Shown here one piece after another: positions 1-6,836 of a DNA stretch of 8,143 nt; the stretch's first letter is position 1, and the number at the start of each line of letters is the position of its first letter. Origin of the DNA: Frankiales bacterium (GTDB taxonomy: Bacteria > Actinomycetota > Actinomycetes > Mycobacteriales > SCTD01). The stretch lies in contig JAOPWK010000310.1 of assembly GCA_025965735.1 (NCBI GenBank), positions 1 to 8,143 of the forward strand, read 5' to 3'. A model generated the notes under the pieces. It had not been told where the DNA came from and searched no databases. It saw only the letters and a program-made list of their open reading frames with translations. The translations under genes were made by a program, and so were the position numbers.

Positions 1-258
1 ACGGACGACCAGCCGTGCGCCGGCGGGCAGTGCCGCGACCCGGTCGCGCAGCAGGTGGCGCAGCCGGCGCGAGGTGCGGTGCCGGACCACCGACCCGCCG
101 ACGGCCTTGCTCACGACCAGGCCCGCGCGGACCGGCGAGGCGTCGTCGGAGGACAGCAGCGCGTGCACGGTGAGCAGCGGGCGCGAGGAGCGCCGTCCGC
201 GGCGGACGACCTCGCTGAACTCGGTGGAGGAGCGCAGGCGGTGCGCCTCGGGCAGCAC
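1..258 (-). CDS. rnpA: Ribonuclease P protein component RnpA (3' end cut off by window)
   Basis: This is the protein cofactor of RNase P, which binds the catalytic RNA and helps remove 5' leaders from pre-tRNAs. The 86 visible residues start VLPEAHRLRS, the usual actinobacterial N-terminus, followed by the central strand (PVRAGLVVSKAVG, residues 42-54) and the RNA-binding signature. The signature reads R59-H60-R61 with R64, R65 and R67 after it; the textbook motif is RNR, and His in the middle is usual in actinobacteria. The C-terminal part lies beyond base 1. The start is GTG at 256-258, 28 nt after the rpmH stop. A GGAG lies only 2 nt upstream of it, too close for a standard ribosome binding site, so translation may depend on coupling to rpmH. 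No other in-frame start upstream fits the family better. It is almost certainly co-transcribed with rpmH. Identity is secure; the exact start is slightly less so. Confidence 0.93.
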   Translation of the reverse strand, partial: MLPEAHRLRSSTEFSEVVRRGRRSSRPLLTVHALLSSDDASPVRAGLVVSKAVGGSVVRHRTSRRLRHLLRDRVAALPAGARLVVR

Positions 259-286
259 CGCTCCAGCGCCGGTCGTCGTGACCGGC

Positions 287-424
287 TCAGGCAGAGAGCT
301 CGCCGCGGCCCTTGCGACGACGGCCGGCGAGGATGGCGCGACCGGCGCGGGTGCGCATGCGCAGCCGGAAGCCGTGGGTCTTGGCACGGCGACGGTTGTT
401 CGGCTGGAAGGTGCGCTTGCTCAC
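287..424 (-). CDS. rpmH: 50S ribosomal protein L34
   Basis: L34 is a small, very basic protein of the large ribosomal subunit that is buried in 23S rRNA. The 45-residue product matches the family's full length. It opens with SKRTFQPNNRRRAKTHGF after the initiator and continues through the conserved RMRTRAGRAIL stretch to a short actinobacterial tail ending in GELSA. The start is GTG at 422-424, with a purine-rich GAGAGCGAG about 8-16 nt upstream as the probable ribosome binding site. It is the first gene of the leftward rpmH-rnpA operon and has a strong promoter about 90 nt upstream (518-546). The reading frame stays open far upstream of the GTG, but the family length and N-terminus fix the start. 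rpmH diverging from dnaA is the classic arrangement at bacterial origins. Confidence 0.97.
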   Translation of the reverse strand: MSKRTFQPNNRRRAKTHGFRLRMRTRAGRAILAGRRRKGRGELSA

Positions 425-517
425 GACGGGGACTCGCTCTCGGGGATGCTGCTGCGGGGGCCTCGCGCGGGCGGGAGTGCTCGGACGAGCGGCCCGGCGC
501 GGGCACAGACGACCTCC

Positions 518-546
518 ACGATACGGACGGCGCAGGAGGGGGTCAA
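518..546 (-). promoter_or_regulatory. rpmH-rnpA promoter (housekeeping sigma type)
   Basis: Read on the minus strand, a -35 TTGACC (541-546) is followed by exactly 17 nt and a -10 TATCGT (518-523). This is close to the consensus for the principal vegetative sigma factor of actinobacteria. Transcription would begin near 511, leaving a leader of about 86 nt before the rpmH GTG. It is the best-formed promoter in the window, as expected for a ribosomal protein gene. The call rests on sequence pattern only. Confidence 0.75.
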
Positions 547-553
547 ACACGCG

Positions 554-572
554 GCTGCGGACACGCCGCAGC
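554..572. repeat. Perfect inverted repeat between the divergent rpmH and dnaA promoters
   Basis: GCTGCGG (554-560) and CCGCAGC (566-572) form 7-bp perfect arms around a 5-nt centre. The element lies just upstream of the rpmH -35 and 27 bp before the dnaA -35. It could be an operator for a dimeric regulator serving both promoters. Short GC-rich palindromes also arise by chance in this kind of DNA. Confidence 0.4.
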
Positions 573-597
573 GGGTTCCGGCGAGTTGTGCCGAGTG

Positions 598-628
598 CCT
601 TGCAAGGGGTGGGTGCTGCTGTTAGCGT
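598..628 (+). promoter_or_regulatory. dnaA promoter with palindrome over the -35
   Basis: A -35 TTGCAA (600-605) is followed by 17 nt and a -10 TAGCGT (623-628), which fits the TANNNT form accepted by actinobacterial vegetative sigma factors. Transcription would start near 635, giving dnaA a leader of about 260 nt. The -35 lies within the perfect 10-bp palindrome CCTTGCAAGG (598-607), so any factor binding the palindrome would compete directly with RNA polymerase. The sequence supports the promoter fairly well; the operator role is inference. Confidence 0.65.
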
Positions 629-634
629 CCCCCC

Positions 635-763
635 GCCGGTCCTCCCCGCACCGGCCGGGTGCTGCTCTCCCGGCTGGCGCCCCCGGTCCTGGACCCGAGA
701 GACGGGCGTACGGGGGGTCCGCGCGGACGGCCTCGTCCCGCGCCGTCCGACTGTCCCCTCGTC
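635..763 (+). other. Structured 5' leader of dnaA (upstream part)
   Basis: This untranslated stretch between the predicted start of transcription and the DnaA boxes can fold. CCGGCCGGG (651-659) pairs with CCCGGCTGG (669-677) as a 9-bp stem with one G-U pair and a 9-nt loop. GGACCC (691-696) pairs with GGGTCC (715-720). GTCCGCGCGGAC (717-728) is a perfect 12-bp palindrome that overlaps the second arm, so the two structures would compete. No gene is supported here. The dnaA frame is open through it, but the residues do not resemble DnaA. The folds might slow or attenuate dnaA transcription; GC-rich chance is the alternative. Confidence 0.4.
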
Positions 764-796
764 GCCTCCACAGGTTGTGGACAGGCATGTGGACAT
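764..796. promoter_or_regulatory. Cluster of three DnaA boxes in the dnaA leader
   Basis: Two boxes in the same orientation each differ by one base from TGTGGACAA, the complement of the actinobacterial consensus TTGTCCACA: TGTGGACAG (776-784) and TGTGGACAT (788-796). A degenerate inverted copy, GCCTCCACA (764-772), precedes them and shares the core TCCACA. The three start exactly 12 nt apart with 3-nt gaps. A DnaA-box cluster upstream of dnaA is the known basis of DnaA autorepression in several bacteria. Here it lies downstream of the predicted promoter and would act as a roadblock, or on a second promoter that I cannot see. Confidence 0.7.
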
Positions 797-896
797 CGTC
801 GTCCCCGGAGGGCAGGGTCGTCCGGGTCCCGCACCTGCGGGGGACCACCGCACACCGGCCACCGCGCCGGCGACCGCTCCGAGCCGAGGGACCTGC

Positions 897-2528
897 GTGA
901 CCGACCTCCACCCTGACGGCACCTCCGACACCGCTGCTCCCGGCCCTGTGGACGGTCCCTCGCTGACGGCAGCACCGCTCGAGCTGGACGAGGTGTGGAC
1001 GCGTGCGGTCGCCGGCCTCGCCGACAGCGCGCTGTCCCCGCAGCACCGGGCCTGGGTCGGGCTGACGCGCCCGCTGGGCCTGGTCGAGGACACCGCCCTG
1101 CTCGCGGCGCCCAACGAGTTCGCCAAGGACGTGCTGGACACCAGGCTGCGCCCGGTGATCGCGGAGGCGCTGTCGGCGGCCTACGGCCGCGACATCCGGG
1201 TCGCCGTGACGGTCCAGCCGCCGGCTCCCGCTGCGGCGCCCACCAGTGCTTCGCGCAGCGCTCCGGCCGGCGCTCCTGCCGCGGAGCGGGAGCGGCCGGC
1301 GCCGTACGACGTGGACCGCGGTGACCAGCGGTCGTACACCGGGGCCTTCGGTGACCAGGCGGCGCTCGACGACGACGACACCTACGCCAGCGGCTACGGA
1401 CTCGGTCGCGACGACGCGGTGGACGCGCGCGACAACGTCCGCCCGTTCCCGGGCCGCCCCGGCGGCGGGGACAGCCGGCCGGCCGCCGAGCCGGCCCGGC
1501 TGAACCCGAAGTACGCCTTCGAGACCTTCGTCATCGGGGCCTCCAACCGCTTCGCGCACGCCGCAGCGGTGGCCGTCGCGGAGGCGCCCGCCAAGGCGTA
1601 CAACCCGCTGTTCGTCTACGGCGAGAGCGGCCTCGGTAAGACGCACCTGCTGCACGCGATCGGGCACTACGCCCAGCACCTGTTCCAGGGGGCGCGGGTG
1701 CGCTACGTGAGCTCGGAGGAGTTCACCAACGACTTCATCAACTCGATCCGCGACGGGCGCGCGGAGACCTTCCGCCGCCGCTACCGCGATGTGGACATCC
1801 TGCTCGTGGACGACATCCAGTTCCTCGAGCACAAGGAGGGGACCCAGGAGGAGTTCTTCCACACCTTCAACACCCTCCACAACGCCAACAAGCAGATCGT
1901 CATCAGCTCCGACCGCCCGCCCAAGCAGCTGTCGACCCTCGAGGACCGGCTGCGCACGCGGTTCGAGTGGGGCCTGATCACCGACGTCCAGCCGCCTGAC
2001 CTCGAGACCCGCATCGCCATCCTGCGCAAGAAGGCCGCACAGGACCGGCTGGCGGCGCCACCGGACGTGCTCGAGTTCATCGCCAGCAAGATCTCGCGCA
2101 ACATCCGCGAGCTGGAGGGGGCGCTGATCCGCGTGACGGCCTTCGCCTCGCTCAACCGCCAGACCGTCGACCTGTCGCTGGCCGAGGTGGTCCTCAAGGA
2201 CCTCATCCCGGCCGACGGCGGCCCCGAGATCACCGGCGCGACGATCATGGCTGCGACGGCCGAGTACTTCGGGCTGACGATGGAGGACCTGTGCGGGTCC
2301 TCGCGCTCGCGGGTGCTGGTGACGGCCCGGCAGATCGCGATGTACCTGTGCCGCGAGCTGACCGACCTGTCGCTGCCCAAGATCGGTCAGATGTTCGGCG
2401 GGCGCGACCACACGACCGTCATCCACGCCGACCGCAAGATCCGCGCGCAGATGCCGGAGCGCCGCGCGACGTACAACCAGGTCGCCGAGCTGACGAACCG
2501 GATCAAGACCCGGTCGCGGGGACAGTGA
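897..2528 (+). CDS. dnaA: Chromosomal replication initiator protein DnaA
   Basis: DnaA is the AAA+ ATPase that binds DnaA boxes at oriC, melts the origin and recruits the helicase; it also regulates transcription. The 543-residue product has all four domains. Domain I (about 28-110) begins LDEVW. The linker (about 112-200) is long, acidic and Gly/Pro-rich, as usual in actinobacteria. The AAA+ core starts at LNPKY (202) and carries Walker A GESGLGKT (242-249), Walker B DILLVDD (300-306) and the sensor-2 region NIRELEGAL. Domain IV (about 430-543) has the DNA-binding signature GGRDHTTVIHA (501-511). I chose GTG at 897 because GAGGG (886-890) lies 6 nt upstream and domain I then sits at the expected distance from the N-terminus; the frame is open back to 312. 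It has its own promoter and a DnaA-box cluster in its leader, so autoregulation is likely. Nothing essential is missing. Confidence 0.98.
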   Translation: MTDLHPDGTSDTAAPGPVDGPSLTAAPLELDEVWTRAVAGLADSALSPQHRAWVGLTRPLGLVEDTALLAAPNEFAKDVLDTRLRPVIAEALSAAYGRDIRVAVTVQPPAPAAAPTSASRSAPAGAPAAERERPAPYDVDRGDQRSYTGAFGDQAALDDDDTYASGYGLGRDDAVDARDNVRPFPGRPGGGDSRPAAEPARLNPKYAFETFVIGASNRFAHAAAVAVAEAPAKAYNPLFVYGESGLGKTHLLHAIGHYAQHLFQGARVRYVSSEEFTNDFINSIRDGRAETFRRRYRDVDILLVDDIQFLEHKEGTQEEFFHTFNTLHNANKQIVISSDRPPKQLSTLEDRLRTRFEWGLITDVQPPDLETRIAILRKKAAQDRLAAPPDVLEFIASKISRNIRELEGALIRVTAFASLNRQTVDLSLAEVVLKDLIPADGGPEITGATIMAATAEYFGLTMEDLCGSSRSRVLVTARQIAMYLCRELTDLSLPKIGQMFGGRDHTTVIHADRKIRAQMPERRATYNQVAELTNRIKTRSRGQ

Positions 2529-2573
2529 CGAGCCAGTGACCCGTCCGGACCATGTCGGAGTGACCCACGTCAC
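2525..2573. repeat. GTGAC/GTCAC word cluster at the left edge of oriC
   Basis: GTGAC occurs at 2525-2529, 2536-2540 and 2560-2564, and its complement GTCAC at 2569-2573. The first two are 11 nt apart start to start, about one helical turn, and read GTCAC-N6-GTCAC on the minus strand. The first straddles the dnaA stop codon. The last two form a 5-bp stem with a 4-nt loop. A further GTGAC lies at 2729-2733. GTCAC-type direct repeats resemble the site described for the response regulator MtrA at actinobacterial origins; that link is inference. Confidence 0.4.
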
Positions 2574-2580
2574 CTGGTCC
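2547..2580. repeat. Nested inverted repeat just after dnaA
   Basis: Outer arms GGACCA (2547-2552) and TGGTCC (2575-2580) enclose an inner stem GTGAC/GTCAC (2560-2564 and 2569-2573) with the loop CCAC. As RNA this is a hairpin with an asymmetric bulge 19 nt after the dnaA stop. With no T-run behind it, it could be a T-less terminator for dnaA or a structured protein-binding site in oriC. Confidence 0.4.
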
Positions 2581-2590
2581 CTGCACAGTG

Positions 2591-2611
2591 TGGGGACAAC
2601 GCTGTGGACAA
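2591..2611 (-). promoter_or_regulatory. Pair of high-quality DnaA boxes in oriC
   Basis: Read on the minus strand, 2603-2611 is TTGTCCACA, the exact actinobacterial DnaA-box consensus, and 2591-2599 is TTGTCCCCA with one mismatch. They share orientation and are separated by 3 nt (12 nt start to start), close enough for cooperative DnaA binding. These are the only two strong matches in the intergenic region, so they are the likely nucleation point for initiator assembly. Confidence 0.8.
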
Positions 2612-2894
2612 CTGGGGATGACGGCGCCGCCCGCCGTGGACGACGCCGCCCGGCCACCGGCTCGTCCCCAGCCGTCCACGGACGCACGGGGGCGCCGTCC
2701 ACATCGGCCGCACACCCCGCCGCGCCGCGTGACCTGCAGGAACGGCGGCCCTCCACAGGGTCGCGCACCCCTACCACCACGACGAGTACTTCTCCCTCAC
2801 GGACAACCTCCTGGTTCTCGGGGAGCGCTCCGATGTGGAAGACCCGCATCTGGCAGGGTCAACCCCACGCCACCAACCGAAGGGCCGTACGCAC

Positions 2895-4040
2895 ATGGAG
2901 CTGAGGGTCGATCGCGACGCTCTCGCGGACGCGGTCGTCTGGACCGCCCGCTCACTGCCGGCGCGGCCGCCGATGCAGGTCCTGCTCGGGCTGCTGCTCG
3001 AGGTGGGCGACGAGGGGCTGGAGATCTCGGGCTTCGACTACGAGGTCAGCTCGCGGGTGCGACTGGACGTCACGTCCGACGAGGCCGGCAAGGTGCTCGT
3101 GCCCGGCCGCCTGCTGTCCGACATCGTCCGCTCGCTGCCGGCCCAGCCGGTGGACCTGCGGGTCGAGGGCACGCGGGTGGTGCTCACCTGCGGCCCGGCG
3201 CGCTTCACGCTGCCGACGCTGCCGGTGGAGGACTACCCGGCGCTTCCGGCGATGCCGGCCACCGCCGGCACGCTCGGCTCGGACGTCTTCGCCGCTGCCG
3301 TCGCCCAGGTGGCGCTGGCGGCAGGGCGCGACGACACACTCCCGGTGCTGACCGGGGTGAGGTTCGAGATCGAGGGAGACACCCTCACCCTCGCCGCGAC
3401 CGACCGCTACCGGCTGGCCGTGCGCACGCTGCCCTGGCGCCCGGCGGACGCCGACGTGTCCACGACGGCGCTCGTCCCCGCCCGCACGCTGTCCGAGACG
3501 GCCCGCGCGCTCACCGCCGGCCCCGAGGTGACGCTCGCGCTCGCGACGGGCGGCGCCGAGGGCATGATCGGCTTCGAGGGTGCCGGACGACGGACGACCT
3601 CGCGGCTGCTCGAGGGCGAGTTCCCGAAGTACCGCTCGCTGCTGCCGAGCGAGAGCACCGCCGTCGCCGAGATCGCCACCGCGCCCTTCGCCGAGGCGGT
3701 GAAGCGCGTCGCGCTGGTCGCGGCCCGCAACGCCCCCGTGCGCCTGGGCTTCTCGACGGACGGCGTCGTGCTCGAGGCCGGCGGCGCCGACGACGCGCAG
3801 GCCAGCGAGCAGCTGGAGTGCACGTGGGAGGGCAGCGCGAGCGGCGAGCCGTTCCAGATCGCGTTCAACCCGCAGTACCTGCTCGACGGGCTGGGCGCGG
3901 TGGACAGCGACACCACGACGCTGTCGTTCACCGGTCCGACCCGCCCGGCGGTGCTGACGGGCAAGCGCGACGCCGACACCGTGCCCGGCGTGCCGGCCGA
4001 GTACCGCTACCTGCTGATGCCGGTGCGCCTCTCGGGCTGA
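2895..4040 (+). CDS. dnaN: DNA polymerase III beta subunit (sliding clamp)
   Basis: DnaN forms a ring-shaped homodimer around DNA that tethers the replicative polymerase and serves as a docking platform for ligase, repair polymerases and MutS-like proteins. The 381 residues fit the family and should fold as three similar clamp domains of about 120-125 residues each. Landmarks are the N-terminal VDRDALADAV and SLPARPP, the domain-2 motif LPVLTGV (149-155) followed by LAATDRYRLAV, and the C-terminal MPVRLSG ending at 381, which contributes to the hydrophobic groove that binds partner peptides. I chose ATG at 2895 rather than the in-frame ATG at 2835 because family members begin at MELRV/MKIRV-like sequence. 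GAAGGG (2879-2884) lies 10 nt upstream as a modest ribosome binding site. dnaN lies directly downstream of oriC and is separated from gnd by only 34 nt, so the two are probably co-transcribed. Confidence 0.97.
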   Translation: MELRVDRDALADAVVWTARSLPARPPMQVLLGLLLEVGDEGLEISGFDYEVSSRVRLDVTSDEAGKVLVPGRLLSDIVRSLPAQPVDLRVEGTRVVLTCGPARFTLPTLPVEDYPALPAMPATAGTLGSDVFAAAVAQVALAAGRDDTLPVLTGVRFEIEGDTLTLAATDRYRLAVRTLPWRPADADVSTTALVPARTLSETARALTAGPEVTLALATGGAEGMIGFEGAGRRTTSRLLEGEFPKYRSLLPSESTAVAEIATAPFAEAVKRVALVAARNAPVRLGFSTDGVVLEAGGADDAQASEQLECTWEGSASGEPFQIAFNPQYLLDGLGAVDSDTTTLSFTGPTRPAVLTGKRDADTVPGVPAEYRYLLMPVRLSG

Positions 4041-4074
4041 GGCCCGCTTCCGATCGACGTACACGAGGAGACGC

Positions 4075-5075
<1,001 letters not shown>

Positions 5076-5076
<1 letters not shown>

Positions 5077-6218
5077 TGCACGTCTCGCACCTCTCGCTGG
5101 CCGACTTCCGGTCCTGGCCGACGCTCGAGCTCGAGCTCGCTGCCGGCTCCACCGCGCTGATCGGCGCGAACGGGCAGGGCAAGACCAACCTCGTCGAGGC
5201 GCTCGGGTACGTCGCCACGCTCGGCTCGCACCGGGTGGCCGCGGACGCCCCGCTCGTGCGGGCCGGCGCGGAACGGGCTGTGGTGCGGGCGCGCGTGGAG
5301 CGGGACGGACGCTCGACGCTGGTCGAGCTGGAGGTCAACCCGGGCCGCGCCAACCGGGCGCGGGTCAACCAGTCACCGGTGCCCCGGGCGCGTGAGGTGC
5401 TGGGGATCCTGCGCACGGTGCTGTTCGCGCCGGAGGACCTGTCGCTCGTGCGCGGTGACCCGTCCGAGCGGCGGCGCTTCCTGGACGACCTGCTGGTCTC
5501 GTCGGCGCCGCGGTACGCCGGCGTGCGGGCGGACTACGAGCGGGTGCTCAAGCAGCGCAACGCCCTGCTCAAGACCGCGTTCCTGGCGCGGCGCTCCGGT
5601 GGCGGCGACATGCGGACGCTGGACGTGTGGGACTCCCACCTGGCGCGGGTCGGCGCGGAGCTGCTGAGCGCGCGGCTCGGGCTGGTCGAGGCGCTGCGGC
5701 CGCGGGTGCAGGAGGCCTACCGCGCCGTGGCCGTCGGCGGCGAGGGCAAGCGCGGGGAGACGACGCTGGAGTACCGGTCTTCGCTGGGAGAGGCCCAGCC
5801 GGAGGGCTCGCGCGACCGCGAGCTGCTGGCCGCTGCGCTGCTGTCGGAGCTGGCCCGGGTGCGCCCGCAGGAGATCGAGCGGGGGGTGTCGCTGGTCGGG
5901 CCGCACCGCGACGAGCTGGTGCTCGGGCTGTCGGGGCTGCCGGTGAAGGGGTACGCCTCGCACGGCGAGAGCTGGTCGTACGCCCTGGCGCTGCGGCTGG
6001 CCTCCTACGAGCTGCTGCGCGCCGACGGTGGGGAGCCGGTGCTGGTGCTGGACGACGTGTTCGCCGAGCTGGACGAAGGCCGGCGGGACCGCCTCGCCGA
6101 GCTGGTGGCCGGTGCCGAGCAGGTGCTCGTGACCGCTGCGGTGCCCGCGGACGTGCCGGAGGCGCTGGCCGGCAGCCGGTGGGACGTGCACGAGGGGACG
6201 GTGACGCGTGTCCGATGA
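5076..6218 (+). CDS. recF: DNA replication and repair protein RecF
   Basis: RecF is an SMC/ABC-like ATPase that, with RecO and RecR, directs RecA loading at single-strand gaps and supports restart of stalled forks. The 380-residue product has normal family length. It shows the N-terminal HLSLADFRSW, Walker A GANGQGKT (30-37), the motif VGPHRDE (274-280), the ABC signature region SHGES (295-299) with the helix that follows, and Walker B VLVLDDVFAELD (322-333) with D326 and D327. The start is GTG at 5076-5078, whose G is the last base of the gnd TAG stop. The family N-terminus (hydrophobic-His-Val-x-His-Leu) supports it over the long open frame upstream. GAGG (5068-5071) inside gnd lies 4 nt upstream, so re-initiation by ribosomes finishing gnd is likely. 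Its 3' end overlaps dciA by 11 bases. All ATPase motifs are intact. Confidence 0.97.
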
Positions 6219-6741
6219 ACGCCCGGCTGAGCCCTCCGAGCCGGAGGACCTGAAGGGGCCGGACCTGGCCCGGGCTGCGCTGTCCCGTGCACGAGCCGCG
6301 GCGAGGGCCAAGGGGCTGTCGCCCGGTGCGCCACGCACCCGGGGGCGGCGCAGCGACCCGGCCCGCTCCAGCAGCGGGCCGGACGGACGGGACCCGGTGC
6401 CGTTCGGCGCCATGATCCGGCGCCTGGTCGCGGAGCGGGGCTGGGAGGAGACGACCACCGCCGCGGGCGTGCTCGCCAACTGGGACCGCTTGGTCGGCCC
6501 GGAGATCGCCGACCACTGCCGGCCGGTGTCGCTGACCGAGGGTGAGCTGGTGCTCGTGGCGGAGTCCTCCGCCTGGGCCACCCAGCTGCGGCTGCTCACC
6601 CGCACCATGGCCAAGCGGCTGGCCGAGCAGGTCGGCGACGGCGTCGTGAGCACCATCGTGGTGCGCGGCCCGGCGCAGGCGGACTGGCGCAAGGGGCCGC
6701 GGCGGGTGCAGGGACGGGGACCCCGCGACACCTACGGCTGA
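6208..6741 (+). CDS. dciA: DciA family protein (DUF721), probable replicative helicase loader/operator
   Basis: DciA proteins interact with the replicative helicase DnaB and are the ancestral means of helicase recruitment in bacteria lacking DnaC- or DnaI-type loaders, including actinobacteria. The 177-residue product has an N-terminal part (1-62) that is charged, Arg/Ala/Pro/Ser-rich and probably disordered. The DUF721 domain follows (about 64-155), with NWDRLVGPEIADHCRPVSL (91-109, containing the conserved Trp92) and SSAWATQLRLL (120-130). A basic tail (160-177) may bind DNA. The start is GTG at 6208 inside the end of recF, with GAGGGG (6192-6197) 10 nt upstream; the 11-base overlap implies coupled translation. 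No alternative in-frame start fits the spacing better. Position between recF and gyrB is the usual one for the actinobacterial member. The family assignment is firm; the helicase-loading role comes from the family and is not visible in the sequence. Confidence 0.9.
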   Translation: MSDERPAEPSEPEDLKGPDLARAALSRARAAARAKGLSPGAPRTRGRRSDPARSSSGPDGRDPVPFGAMIRRLVAERGWEETTTAAGVLANWDRLVGPEIADHCRPVSLTEGELVLVAESSAWATQLRLLTRTMAKRLAEQVGDGVVSTIVVRGPAQADWRKGPRRVQGRGPRDTYG

Positions 6742-6763
6742 GCCTGGAACGCGCTCTCAGCCG
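6735..6763 (+). terminator. Stem-loop on the dciA stop codon (T-less terminator candidate)
   Basis: CGGCTGAG (6735-6742) and CTCAGCCG (6756-6763) form a perfect 8-bp stem with a 13-nt loop. The left arm contains the dciA TGA. No T-run follows, as is common for actinobacterial hairpin terminators. It may also protect the 3' end of the replication-gene transcript. Confidence 0.5.
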
Positions 6764-6796
6764 CGCACCCGCGCTTCAGGGGTCCCCCACGAGAGG

Positions 6797-6836
6797 AGGC
6801 CTTCGGCGCGTCAGCGGCGGCCTGAGGCCCTTTTTT
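6797..6836 (+). terminator. Intrinsic terminator with T6 tract downstream of dciA
   Basis: A GC-rich palindromic stretch ends in T6 (6831-6836), the longest T-run in the window. Several mutually exclusive folds are possible: AGGCC (6797-6801) with GGCCT (6819-6823), GGCCT (6798-6802) with AGGCC (6825-6829), or a compact GGCC-TGA-GGCC hairpin (6819-6829) next to the T-run. Any of the last two would end rightward transcripts before gyrB. The choice of fold is uncertain, but the T-run behind a stem makes termination likely. Confidence 0.65.

Larger units (their letters stand above)
2529..2894. other. oriC: Chromosomal replication origin oriC (dnaA-dnaN intergenic region)
   Basis: The 366 bp between dnaA and dnaN has no credible gene and sits where actinobacterial origins are found. 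It contains one perfect DnaA box (2603-2611) and one with a single mismatch (2591-2599). Degenerate copies with two or three mismatches lie at 2635-2643 (CGTGGACGA), 2662-2670 (TCGTCCCCA), 2672-2680 (CCGTCCACG), 2695-2703 (CCGTCCACA), 2749-2757 (CCCTCCACA) and 2834-2842 (TGTGGAAGA). The first three boxes face left and the 2662-2757 group faces right. There is no long AT-rich tract; the least GC-rich stretch is about 2768-2820 and is pyrimidine-rich on the plus strand, so it is the best candidate for the unwinding site. An unidentified dnaN promoter probably also lies here. The origin call is firm by position; its internal parts are less certain. Confidence 0.88.

Noticed and set aside
312..896. 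In-frame 5' extension of dnaA by 195 codons
   Set aside because: The extension crosses rpmH antisense, both promoters and the DnaA boxes, and resembles nothing in DnaA. The GTG at 897 has a ribosome binding site and gives a normal domain I.
55..900. Open frames over rnpA/rpmH and the dnaA leader on the plus strand
   Set aside because: They are antisense to two well-recognised genes, and their product is low-complexity Arg/Gly/Ala sequence.
947..955. DnaA-box-like TGTGGACGG within the dnaA coding region
   Set aside because: It has two mismatches, falls in codons for the N-terminal linker, and is outside the 12-nt register of the leader cluster, so chance is adequate.
543..2849. A 768-codon open frame on the minus strand opposite dnaA, and a 452-codon one opposite recF/dciA (5373-6731)
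   Set aside because: High GC at third positions of the sense genes removes stop codons from the antisense frames. The translations are Arg/Ala/Gly-rich with no recognisable domain, while the plus-strand genes are unmistakable.
2835..2894. Alternative dnaN start at ATG 2835
   Set aside because: The extra 20 residues do not match clamp N-termini, and the ATG lies in a degenerate DnaA-box-like sequence. ATG 2895 fits the family.
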